A DNA stretch of 6,447 bases from Gammaproteobacteria bacterium. Its GTDB lineage: Bacteria; Pseudomonadota; Gammaproteobacteria; UBA1113. Position numbers and translations under genes: made by a program. Below are positions 1 through 6,366 of the stretch, in pieces. A model generated the notes under the pieces. The model did no database searches. It was not told the origin of the DNA and saw nothing but the letters and a program-made list of their open reading frames with translations. The stretch lies in contig JAIELR010000170.1 in the NCBI GenBank assembly GCA_019752835.1, forward strand, positions 1-6,447, read 5' to 3'. How positions within the stretch are numbered: the first letter of the stretch is position 1; each line of letters begins with the position of its first letter.

Positions 1-2
1 TT

Positions 3-374
3 TATTTTAATGCCTATACAGCAAGCATTGGTAAATACATTGGAAGTTATTACATTCAATTTCGTCCTACTTATTATGTAGGCAGTTCTGGTCCTTCATC
101 GCTTTTATATACTTTAACATTACAAAAATATTTTTCTGCTGAAGAATATATCGGTTTTATGATTTCAGAAGGTACGGCTCCCGATTTGGCTAATTTAAAC
201 ACAAGCAGTTTGCTAAAAACCGATTTTCAAACCTATATGTTTAGCGGGCAACATGTCATTAATAAACAATTTGCGATGCAATATGGTATAGGTGAATCCA
301 TAGAAAACTTTGGTAACAATAATATACGACATTATACCTATATCAATGGCGGACTTAGCTTTAGGGATGTATAA
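3..374 (+). CDS. YaiO-family outer-membrane beta-barrel protein, C-terminal part (5' end outside window)
   Basis: The reading frame is open from the left window edge to TAA at 372-374, giving 123 residues without the true start; the first Met (position 159) is internal. The protein is built of alternating polar/aromatic segments with short turns, typical of a transmembrane beta-barrel: GKYIGSYYIQFRP, then a loop, then SLLYTLTLQKYFSAEEYIGF, later QFAMQYGIGESIE and a closing HYTYINGGLSF strand. The pattern of a strand pair around 'YxGxYYxxxRP', a 'LQKYF' strand and a 'YIGFxxSEGTAPD' strand resembles my memory of the YaiO outer-membrane domain. It ends in FRDV rather than a C-terminal aromatic residue, slightly unusual for a barrel. 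YaiO proteins are poorly characterised and are often encoded beside family 2 glycosyltransferases, as in E. coli yaiO/yaiP. Here the next gene starts 2 nt later, so co-transcription is very likely. A role in exopolysaccharide export or surface assembly is inference. An N-terminal extension such as TPRs cannot be excluded. Confidence 0.78.
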   Translation, partial: YFNAYTASIGKYIGSYYIQFRPTYYVGSSGPSSLLYTLTLQKYFSAEEYIGFMISEGTAPDLANLNTSSLLKTDFQTYMFSGQHVINKQFAMQYGIGESIENFGNNNIRHYTYINGGLSFRDV

Positions 375-376
375 CT

Positions 377-1420
377 ATGGGAGATTTCAAGTATCAACAT
401 CTTATCGAAATCTTCATTTTTCTCGAATTTTTCATCGTTCTTTTTTTTGTCATTCTTGCCTACTTTTTATACCTATATATACGCATTAAACAAAAACTAG
501 ATACCAAGCGCTCCCATGAAATTGATGCATTATTTCTTCAGATGGATATAAAAGGGGAATTAATGCAACTTCCCTATAAAAAACATGTTCATTTATTAAT
601 TGAGACTTTTATGGCTTGGGATAAAGCACATAAAGACTCGCAAAATTGGCAACGTTACCATGTAGAATTAATGAAAGAACAAATTTTACCGGCTGCTTCT
701 CATTATATAAAAAGCCGCAATTGGACCAAACGTTTCTGGCTATTAGAGTGTCTGGATTATTATATGGATCAAAATTATGAAACAATTCTGATAAAACTGA
801 TTAACGATCCATTCTCTATCATCAGTATTGGCTCCACACATATTGCTATTCGGTTTGGAAGCCGACGTGTTTTGCAAAGTTTACTTGATAAAATTTGTCT
901 CGAAGAAGGTCATTTTCAAGTACTCTATATTTCTCAATTAACAAGTACCCCTATCCTATATACTTTAATAGAAGAGAAACTTATCATGAGCCAAGAGGCC
1001 CATGCTCGAGAAAGCTGTTACCGCATTTTAGCTGAAATTGGAGCTAAACGTGAGTTTTATAACTTCGCTGTAAACGATGTAGATAGCACTAATTTGGAGC
1101 TTAAATTGGCAGCTATTCGTTTATTATCCGATACAAATCCTGAAGCAGCCACACCAATTTTAATCGCGTTACTTAAACATCCTAATTGGTTAGTGCGGAA
1201 TGCGGCAATAAGGGGGATGGCACATTTGAAGAATAATGCTATTATTCCTTATGTTATTGAAGCATGTAATGATTCTACCTGGTGGGTAAGAGTCAATGCT
1301 GCGAAAATTCTCGCACAATTTGAAAGTCCGGATCAAAACGATGCACTCACTCAAGAATTAGCCGCTTTTCAGGAGCCACAGTATTTTTTGAAAATTCGTG
1401 AAATTAAAAAACATAAATGA
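377..1420 (+). CDS. Membrane-anchored HEAT-repeat protein
   Basis: A 347-residue protein. Residues about 10-36 form one long hydrophobic helix (IEIFIFLEFFIVLFFVILAY), followed at once by a basic stretch (R36, K38, K40, K44, R45). By the positive-inside rule the N-terminus faces out and the large C-terminal part is cytoplasmic. That part is alpha-helical. The clearest HEAT-type units lie at about 240-330, where WLVRNAAIRGMAHL (271-284) and WWVRVNAAKILAQF (302-315) repeat the W-x-VR-x-x-A spacing. The region 90-235 is probably further, degenerate helical repeats. HEAT repeats bind proteins and have no enzymatic role, and I see no catalytic motif. ATG 377 is preceded by AGGGA at 363-367 (9-nt spacing) inside the barrel gene, and only 2 nt separate the genes, indicating translational coupling. 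With a glycosyltransferase next, the likely job is scaffold or regulator of a polysaccharide synthase (inference). Confidence 0.85.
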   Translation: MGDFKYQHLIEIFIFLEFFIVLFFVILAYFLYLYIRIKQKLDTKRSHEIDALFLQMDIKGELMQLPYKKHVHLLIETFMAWDKAHKDSQNWQRYHVELMKEQILPAASHYIKSRNWTKRFWLLECLDYYMDQNYETILIKLINDPFSIISIGSTHIAIRFGSRRVLQSLLDKICLEEGHFQVLYISQLTSTPILYTLIEEKLIMSQEAHARESCYRILAEIGAKREFYNFAVNDVDSTNLELKLAAIRLLSDTNPEAATPILIALLKHPNWLVRNAAIRGMAHLKNNAIIPYVIEACNDSTWWVRVNAAKILAQFESPDQNDALTQELAAFQEPQYFLKIREIKKHK

Positions 1421-1440
1421 TTTAGGTAGTTAATTAAATT

Positions 1441-2832
1441 ATGCACTTACTAACCATAATAAATTTGTGGATTCTATATTACTTTAGTGCCTCAGCGGTT
1501 ATTTATAGTATATTATTAATAACGGCCTCTTTTTCTATAACCGATTTCTTCAAACGCACAAAATATGCTCATACGCAAACCCTTCTAATTTCTAAAGCGC
1601 TACCACCTGTGACTATTGCAATTCCTGCCTATAATGAAGAAGAAAATATATACAATGCGATCCAAAGTGCGCTTAACTCGTCTTATCCCAATTTATATAT
1701 CATCGTCGTCAATGATGCCTCAACTGACAATACGATGAAAATCATCGATGATCATTTTCAATTGGTAGAAGTTCCAGCCATTATCGAAGAAAAAATTCCA
1801 TGCTCTAAAATAAAAGCTGTCTATGTTTCAAAAACTCACTCCAATTTAATGATCATTGATAAAGAAAAAAATACTGTAGCGAATGGAGGTGCTGGTGCAG
1901 GTGACTCCTTCAATATTGCCATAAATGCCTGTTTCACTCCTTATTTTATGACACTCGATGCAGACTCGCTAATCGACTCAGAAGCTATAAATGAATTTAT
2001 TTATGACATTATGACGCATCCTACAACTGTTATTGTAGGTGGAGGTGTTTATATTTTAAATGACTGTAAAGTCCAACAAGGGCGTGTGACTCAACCCTTA
2101 TTACCCCTAAGATTAGTTCCTGGGATTCAGGCAGTTGAATATATTCGCTCTCACTTATTTGGCCGCACCGGCTGGAATCCCCTAGGTGGAACAATGTGTT
2201 ATTCCGGCACTGCAACCATGCTTGATCGTAAAGTTGTGATTGACGCTAAGGGTTTTGACGCTCAGAATTATGGACAAGATGTTGACATTATTATGCGTAT
2301 TAATGCTTATATGCACAAAAGTAAAAAGCCCTATAAAGTTATGTTTAATCCTGTTGCAACTATTTGGACTGATGCACCACGAAGTTTTACCGAATTTGGA
2401 AAACAGCGAGATAAATGGCGACGAGGAATGTTACGAAGCACAATACGGTATTGGTATATGTTTCTTAATCCCCGATATGGCATTCAAGGTATGATTGGTT
2501 ACCCTGCATATATCATACTGGAAGTACTAGCGCCGCTAATTGAGTTTACGTCATATTTTACTTTATGTATCTCTCTTTACCTTGGTATCTTGAATCTAAA
2601 ACAAACCTTACTGTATGTCACGCTTGCCTGGGGTTTTGTAACGTATATTTCTATTGCTAATATGTTTATCAACCTTATTACCTTTAATCGCTATAAGAAA
2701 TTTACCGATATTCTTCGTATTTTTTCATTAACTGTGCTCGAAACATTTGGTTTTAGACAATTTAATGTTTTAGTTATGTTTTATGGAACAATACACTATT
2801 TGGTTAATCGAATAATGGGGAAGCCGTTGTAG
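1441..2832 (+). CDS. Membrane-embedded family 2 glycosyltransferase (processive synthase type)
   Basis: A 463-residue inner-membrane enzyme expected to transfer sugar from a nucleotide sugar to a growing glycan. An N-terminal membrane helix (about 8-32) precedes a GT-A catalytic domain with VTIAIPAYNEEENI (57-70), VVNDASTDNT (89-98, D92 for nucleotide binding), the metal-binding DxD in TLDADS (D173, D175), a base-like Asp in GQDVDI (D280), and QRDKW (322-326) in place of Q-x-x-R-W. Several hydrophobic helices follow (about 350-415 and 425-455), as in PgaC- and cellulose-synthase-like enzymes. The stretch that usually reads GGK-x-x-ALN-x-G reads GGAGAGDSFNIAIN (149-162), and the usual ED is QD. 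Both are departures from the family as I remember it. The start is preceded only by AGG at 1424-1426, 14 nt away, so initiation may depend on coupling with the HEAT gene 20 nt upstream. E. coli YaiP is a comparable neighbour of a YaiO barrel. The sugar used cannot be told. Confidence 0.88.
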   Translation: MHLLTIINLWILYYFSASAVIYSILLITASFSITDFFKRTKYAHTQTLLISKALPPVTIAIPAYNEEENIYNAIQSALNSSYPNLYIIVVNDASTDNTMKIIDDHFQLVEVPAIIEEKIPCSKIKAVYVSKTHSNLMIIDKEKNTVANGGAGAGDSFNIAINACFTPYFMTLDADSLIDSEAINEFIYDIMTHPTTVIVGGGVYILNDCKVQQGRVTQPLLPLRLVPGIQAVEYIRSHLFGRTGWNPLGGTMCYSGTATMLDRKVVIDAKGFDAQNYGQDVDIIMRINAYMHKSKKPYKVMFNPVATIWTDAPRSFTEFGKQRDKWRRGMLRSTIRYWYMFLNPRYGIQGMIGYPAYIILEVLAPLIEFTSYFTLCISLYLGILNLKQTLLYVTLAWGFVTYISIANMFINLITFNRYKKFTDILRIFSLTVLETFGFRQFNVLVMFYGTIHYLVNRIMGKPL

Positions 2833-2833
2833 T

Positions 2834-2860
2834 GGGTATCCATGCAATATGTGGACACCC
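2834..2860. repeat. Stem-loop just after the glycosyltransferase stop
   Basis: GGGTATCCA (2834-2842) and TGGACACCC (2852-2860) pair in 8 of 9 positions (one A/C mismatch) around a 9-nt loop, beginning one base after the TAG stop. There is no following T run on either strand, so it is not a classic intrinsic terminator. It could stabilise the 3' end of the upstream message, attenuate read-through into the epimerase gene, or be one end of a dispersed repeat that includes the next inverted repeat. Confidence 0.6.
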
Positions 2861-2900
2861 TCTGCCCATCGCTTCGCTCTCTCTAGAGGGAGAGGGTATC
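2857..2900. repeat. GC-rich inverted repeat, possible dispersed palindromic element
   Basis: ACCCTCT (2857-2863) and AGAGGGT (2891-2897) form perfect 7-bp arms. Inside them, CTCTCTCTAGAGGGAG (2877-2892) is itself a palindrome about CTAG with one mismatch, so two alternative folds exist. The heptamer GGGTATC occurs at 2834-2840 and again at 2894-2900, bracketing the element. The segment is richer in G+C than its flanks and codes for nothing visible. This resembles the small REP-like or MITE-like intergenic repeats of many bacteria, but one copy cannot prove it is repeated. Confidence 0.45.
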
Positions 2901-3549
2901 GAGACTAAAGGGTTTTAGTGGTCCAAGTGAGGAGCACTATTAGAGGCATTTAAAAAGGAATATGAAATGGCGAATTACCTAGTAACTGGTGGAGCAGGCT
3001 TCATTGGCTCACATCTTACGGATGCATTAATCGAGCAAGGCCATCACGTCATTATTCTCGATAATTATTCAGCAGGGAAAGAAAATCCAGAAGGAGCAGT
3101 CATTGTAAAAGGCTCCCTGAATGATAGCGAGTTATTGAGGGAACTGTTTAACGACATAGATGGTTGTTTTCATATGGCGGCTATTCCATCGATTATTGCC
3201 TCTATAGAAGATTGGGTTGGTACGCATGAAATTAATTTAACCGGCACCATACGATTATTTGAAACAGCCCAACACTATCGCGCTAAAAAAATAATCCCCA
3301 TGGTTTATGCCTCTTCGTCAGCTGTGTATGGTGACAGCCCTATTCTTCCCTCTACCGAGCAAATGTGGCCTCAACCGCTGAGTGCCTATGGCGCAGATAA
3401 ATTAGCCTGTGAATTGCATGCAAAAATAGCCGGGTTAGTACATCAAATCCCCACGTTTGGTTTACGTTTTTTCAATGTATATGGTCCAAGAGAGCGGCTG
3501 GACTCTCCTTATTCAGATGTTATTTATACTTTTATCGATAAGTTTAAAC

Positions 3550-3558
3550 AAAAAAAAA
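3550..3558 (+). repeat. A9 homopolymer at the epimerase frameshift
   Basis: Nine consecutive A. Eight (or eleven) would keep the epimerase in one frame; nine force a stop 18-20 nt further on. Runs this long are prone to replication slippage, polymerase slippage during transcription, and read errors. Confidence 0.9.
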
Positions 3559-3881
3559 GCCATTTCTGTATTTGGTGATGGTGGTCAATCGAGAGATTTT
3601 ATTTATGTGGGTGATGTCGTTGCCCATTGCTTAGCCGCTATGCAACACGCCAATACCAGTGCACCAGTAGTGAACGTCTGTCGCGGTCAGCCAACATCTT
3701 TAAACGAATTAGTTGCTGTACTCGCGCAATTATTTAATTACCAACCCGAAATAATAAAATTACCCGCACGGACAGGTGAAATTTATCATTCGCTTGGCTC
3801 ACCTGCATTGGCAAAAACACTCTTGAAATTAAGTGCGGGTATTGATTTAAAAACAGGTCTGGGGAAAACGATATATACGGT

Positions 3882-3885
3882 TTAA
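3882..3885. other. Convergent stop codons sharing TTAA
   Basis: The plus-strand epimerase ends with TAA at 3883-3885 and the minus-strand sulfatase-like gene ends with TAA read from 3884-3882, so both stops lie within one palindromic TTAA. I see no hairpin plus T-run on either strand nearby, so transcripts probably extend into the opposite gene. Confidence 0.9.
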
Positions 3886-5483
3886 TCTGAATTTTTAAAT
3901 CCCGACAACAACTCCTCTTCTTGCATCACCCGCGTATTCGGCATTTTATCCGTTAAATAAACATAGGGCATAGATGAGTCGATAGGAAAAGATTGCTGAG
4001 TAATCGACCGCATAACGGTTCCCAATAAATAGCTTATGGCCAAAAGCGATTCATCGAGTCCTGGCAAATAATGCGGTGCTTTAACCGCAAATAAAGCAGG
4101 AAAAGAATCGTTAAAATCTCGCCAATTACTTTCGCCTTTATTTTCCATAGTCGGCGTTGTAACTGGCAAACGCGAACTATGATCACCCTGCACAATAATA
4201 ATTGCTTTACTCATGATACCCGCCTGTTGCCAACTATCAAATATCGTTTGTAATTGCCTATATAAACATTGTGTTTGCTTTTCATATAAGGCATAACGCA
4301 ACGCTCGTCTTTCAGCCGTATTGCCCTGCGGCCCCACATCATAATTAATCAACCAATCCATCGGGTTACTATGAATTTGACAATTTTCATCATATATATA
4401 GGGTGAATGTGGCAATAAAATATGGGCAAAAAACACAGTCCCCTCATCGGCATTGGTGAGTACATCACTCTGTAATTTTTGCATTGCTGACAATACTTGC
4501 AACGTACTTAGCTCATTTTGTTCCCAATGCGACGGGGGCAAGTGTAAATGCATCTGCACAGCAAGCGGGAGAATGGTATAGGTATATTCATAAACCATCT
4601 GCTGATATAAAAAAGACGAAAGCAAATACGTTTTAAGCAAAAATTGATATCGCACCTTGGAGGGGAACTGTAATTGATAAAAAGCCTTCAAACTAAAAAT
4701 AGGATAAGTATAGCAAAACTCATAATTAACCCGCTTTGCATGACAAAAATCGATATAATTAGGTTGATACACGCGGATGTTATACCCCAGTTGGGATAGT
4801 AATTGAAATTCCTTATTTTGTTTTAAAATTTGTTCTGATGGGCCACCAGGAAAATAATAACTATCCTGTGCCTGAGGAATAAAATTGAGGTCATTTGGAA
4901 TAGCATCATAGGTTCGACTATAGCGACTATACGCATTAGCATATAAGCGAAAACCATAATGAGGATAAAATTGTTTTATTTTATTTTGCAATAAAACACC
5001 TTGAGGGGTATTGGTAGGTATGGCATTCACACCCATATGCTCATCAAAGACAATATGAATAATGGGGGGCAAGTGTGAATTACTCTTGGTTGCTTTTTGT
5101 GAGATTTTAACAGTATTAAATTCGTGACCAACTGGAAATAATAAAGTTGCAGTACAAAAAACACCGGCGATAAAGGTCACCACAGCCAAGGCTTTTTCTT
5201 TTAAAAAAATACCCAGACAAAGCACGACTAAAAAAACCACTTTGAGCACAAGCATCGATTGAAATTCGGGCAAAAAACTCAGTGCGGTGGGAATTAAAAG
5301 GCTGAAAACCATGGTGAGTCGTACCCACCTTGCTCGATATAAGATCAAAGAGGTGCATAGGCTGGCCGCAAGTATAGTCATTATTAACCATACAAACTCT
5401 TCGTGAAAAATGGGCACATCGTTAAATTTAACAAAATAAATAAACGGCACAAATAAAATAAATAAAGGAGCGAATATGCGCAT
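3882..5483 (-). CDS. Membrane sulfatase / LTA-synthase-like transferase (alkaline phosphatase superfamily)
   Basis: A 533-residue protein counted from ATG at 5483. About five hydrophobic segments come first (roughly 3-19, 30-49, 55-71, 78-93, 97-117), then a periplasmic catalytic domain with the superfamily's metal-site blocks: HIVFDEHMG (143-151, D147/E148), YSRYSRTYDAIP (185-196, where T191 or S189 is the likely nucleophile), FFAHILLPHSPY (351-362, H359) and IIVQGDHSSR (429-438, D434/H435). There is no Cys-x-Pro-x-Arg sulfatase signature, so a formylglycine sulfatase is unlikely. Transfer of a phospho-group (phosphoglycerol or phosphoethanolamine) to an envelope glycan or lipid, or its hydrolysis, fits better, but the substrate is unknown. 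An upstream TTG at 5513 would overlap thyA by 23 nt; ATG 5483 is preferred because AGGG lies 5 nt before it and the first membrane helix starts directly after it. It lies 7 nt after thyA, so the two are probably one transcript. It converges on the epimerase. Confidence 0.85.
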   Translation of the reverse strand: MRIFAPLFILFVPFIYFVKFNDVPIFHEEFVWLIMTILAASLCTSLILYRARWVRLTMVFSLLIPTALSFLPEFQSMLVLKVVFLVVLCLGIFLKEKALAVVTFIAGVFCTATLLFPVGHEFNTVKISQKATKSNSHLPPIIHIVFDEHMGVNAIPTNTPQGVLLQNKIKQFYPHYGFRLYANAYSRYSRTYDAIPNDLNFIPQAQDSYYFPGGPSEQILKQNKEFQLLSQLGYNIRVYQPNYIDFCHAKRVNYEFCYTYPIFSLKAFYQLQFPSKVRYQFLLKTYLLSSFLYQQMVYEYTYTILPLAVQMHLHLPPSHWEQNELSTLQVLSAMQKLQSDVLTNADEGTVFFAHILLPHSPYIYDENCQIHSNPMDWLINYDVGPQGNTAERRALRYALYEKQTQCLYRQLQTIFDSWQQAGIMSKAIIIVQGDHSSRLPVTTPTMENKGESNWRDFNDSFPALFAVKAPHYLPGLDESLLAISYLLGTVMRSITQQSFPIDSSMPYVYLTDKMPNTRVMQEEELLSGFKNSD

Positions 5484-5488
5484 ACACA

Positions 5489-5492
5489 CCCT
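5489..5492 (-). promoter_or_regulatory. Ribosome binding site deciding the sulfatase-like start
   Basis: On the minus strand AGGG overlaps the thyA TAG stop and stands 5 nt before ATG 5483. The upstream TTG (5513) has no comparable site. The overlap with the thyA stop suggests coupled translation. Confidence 0.6.
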
Positions 5493-6285
5493 ACACCGCA
5501 ACCACGCCCGCAATCGCTGGATGCGATTGATAATTCAAAAACTCAATATCCTCGAAAGAATAGTCATCTATCGACCTAGCTTTACGTTTTAAATGCAATT
5601 GAGGTAATGGGTATGGTTCACGGCTCAACTGCAATTGCACCTGCTCAAGATGATTGGTGTAAATATGGCAATCACCCCCTGTCCAAATAAACTCACCCAC
5701 TTCCAAATCAGCTTGCTGCGCTAACATATGCGTCAATAACGCATATGAGGCGATATTAAAAGGCACACCGAGAAAGGAATCAGCAGAACGTTGATAAAGC
5801 TGACACGATAAACGCCCTTGCGCCACATATAATTGAAACATGATATGACAAGGCATCAGCGCCATATCTGGCAAATCGGCGACATTCCAGGCGGAAACAA
5901 TTAAGCGGCGGGAATCAGGGTTACGACGAAGTTCATCGATCAGTTGCTTGAGTTGATCAATGGGTTCACCCTTTTTACCTTCCCAAGAGCGCCATTGCTT
6001 GCCATATACCGGCCCTAAGTTACCCTCGCTATCGGCCCACTCATTCCAAATACGAACTCCATTTTCCTGCAAATAACGAACATTAGTGCCGCCCTTTAAA
6101 AACCACAAGAGCTCATGAACAATGCTTTTGGTATGGACTTTTTTAGTAGTAACTAACGGAAAGCCATCTTGCAAATTAAAGCGCATTTGATAACCAAAGA
6201 CGCTGATAATACCCACGCCAGTGCGATCATTTTTTGCTTGCCCGTGAGCCAAAATATGTTTCAAATAATCTTGATATTGTTTCAT
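5491..6285 (-). CDS. thyA: Thymidylate synthase ThyA
   Basis: Cytoplasmic homodimeric enzyme that methylates dUMP to dTMP using 5,10-methylenetetrahydrofolate, the main source of thymidine nucleotides. From the Met at 6285 it is 264 residues, the same length as E. coli ThyA, and collinear with it. In this numbering the catalytic Cys146 lies in [11 protein letters not shown]. The dUMP-phosphate arginines are R21 (KNDRTG), R126/R127 (NPDSRR) and R166 (QLYQRS). E58 (HELLWF), W80 (RIWNEWAD), N177 ([12 protein letters not shown]) and the C-terminal GVVAV tail are also present, so the enzyme should be active. An in-frame ATG two codons upstream (6291) abuts the Shine-Dalgarno GAGGA directly; the 6285 ATG has the proper 7-nt spacing and gives the family N-terminus MKQYQDYL. 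It leads a minus-strand pair with the sulfatase-like gene and is divergent from the methylase gene. G+C here looks higher than in the glycosyltransferase region. Confidence 0.98.
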   Translation of the reverse strand: MKQYQDYLKHILAHGQAKNDRTGVGIISVFGYQMRFNLQDGFPLVTTKKVHTKSIVHELLWFLKGGTNVRYLQENGVRIWNEWADSEGNLGPVYGKQWRSWEGKKGEPIDQLKQLIDELRRNPDSRRLIVSAWNVADLPDMALMPCHIMFQLYVAQGRLSCQLYQRSADSFLGVPFNIASYALLTHMLAQQADLEVGEFIWTGGDCHIYTNHLEQVQLQLSREPYPLPQLHLKRKARSIDDYSFEDIEFLNYQSHPAIAGVVAV

Positions 6286-6292
6286 ACCCATT

Positions 6293-6297
6293 TCCTC
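6293..6297 (-). promoter_or_regulatory. Ribosome binding site deciding the thyA start
   Basis: GAGGA on the minus strand, 7 nt before ATG 6285 but almost touching the upstream ATG 6291. It favours the 264-residue product. Confidence 0.7.
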
Positions 6298-6299
6298 AT

Positions 6300-6328
6300 T
6301 TGTAGTGAGATACCATGCGTGGTAATAT
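6300..6328 (+). promoter_or_regulatory. Candidate promoter for the dam-type methylase gene
   Basis: TTGTAG (6300-6305), 17 nt, then TAATAT (6323-6328), with TG at 6320-6321 one base ahead of the -10, as in extended -10 promoters. Transcription would begin near 6335, about 30 nt before ATG 6367. Hexamer matches are partial (3/6 and 4/6), so this is a prediction only. Confidence 0.4.
6311..6324. repeat. Short palindrome in the thyA/methylase divergent region
   Basis: TACCATGCGTGGTA pairs at 6 of 7 positions around its centre. It lies in the spacer of the candidate methylase promoter and beside the weaker thyA candidate, a place where a regulator could affect both genes. No known regulator motif is recognised. 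Confidence 0.35.
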
Positions 6329-6356
6329 CCTATGCCTCTGTCAATCCTGGAGTGAA
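6327..6356 (-). promoter_or_regulatory. Weak candidate promoter for thyA
   Basis: On the minus strand TTCACT (6356-6351), 18 nt, TAGGAT (6332-6327), each 4/6 to consensus. A perfect TTGACA also occurs at 6344-6339 but has no good -10 at 16-18 nt. The region must hold a thyA promoter because it is the only gap upstream; which hexamers are used is unsure. Confidence 0.25.
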
Positions 6357-6366
6357 TACATTATTT

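Larger units (their letters stand above)
2967..3885 (+). pseudogene. NAD-dependent sugar epimerase/dehydratase (extended SDR), frameshifted at an A9 tract
   Basis: One gene in two frames: 2967 to about 3557, then 3559-3885. The first part has the NAD-binding glycine motif VTGGAGFIGSHL (residues 6-17), acidic LDNYSAG (31-37), HMAA (69-72), the serine patch YASSSAVYG (114-122), the catalytic pair Y141/K145 in YGADK, and RFFNVYGPR (167-175). In the original frame it then runs to a stop at 3576-3578 after a short tail. Skipping one A of the tract at 3550-3558 continues as KKAISVFGDGGQSRDFIYVGDVV, split across the junction, the usual substrate-domain sequence of this family, to TAA 3883-3885. The joined product would be 305 residues, normal for UDP-hexose 4-epimerase-like enzymes, and every expected block is present. 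ATG 2967 has AAGGA at 2955-2959 (7-nt spacing). The gene is either a recent pseudogene, a slippage- or phase-variable gene, or a sequencing error. It probably makes a nucleotide sugar for the upstream glycosyltransferase; the exact substrate is unknown. Confidence 0.85.

Noticed and set aside
159..374. A separate 71-residue gene starting at ATG 159
   Set aside because: The same frame is open to the left edge and its upstream translation continues the barrel strands, so ATG 159 is internal.
2030..2215. Minus-strand open frame inside the glycosyltransferase
   Set aside because: It lies wholly within a strongly supported gene, has no recognisable domain and no convincing ribosome site.
2240..2494. 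Plus-strand open frame overlapping the glycosyltransferase in another frame
   Set aside because: It is a shadow of the QDVD-QRDKW region of the glycosyltransferase with no independent evidence.
2834..2897. Rho-independent terminator after the glycosyltransferase
   Set aside because: The hairpins are real, but neither is followed by a T run, so I list them only as inverted repeats.
3457..3885. An independent 142-residue gene starting at ATG 3457
   Set aside because: Its first ~34 residues overlap the epimerase in another frame and match no family. Only the part after 3558 is meaningful, and it is the epimerase C-terminus.
5116..5391. Minus-strand open frame within the sulfatase-like gene
   Set aside because: It overlaps the membrane-helix region of the real gene in another frame and has no family features.
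5484..5513. TTG start at 5513 for the sulfatase-like protein
   Set aside because: It would overlap thyA by 23 nt and add ten residues with an arginine/cysteine-rich composition derived from thyA codons; ATG 5483 has a good AGGG site.
6339..6344. Perfect TTGACA on the minus strand as the thyA -35
   Set aside because: At 16-18 nt spacing the following hexamers do not resemble TATAAT; it may be chance.
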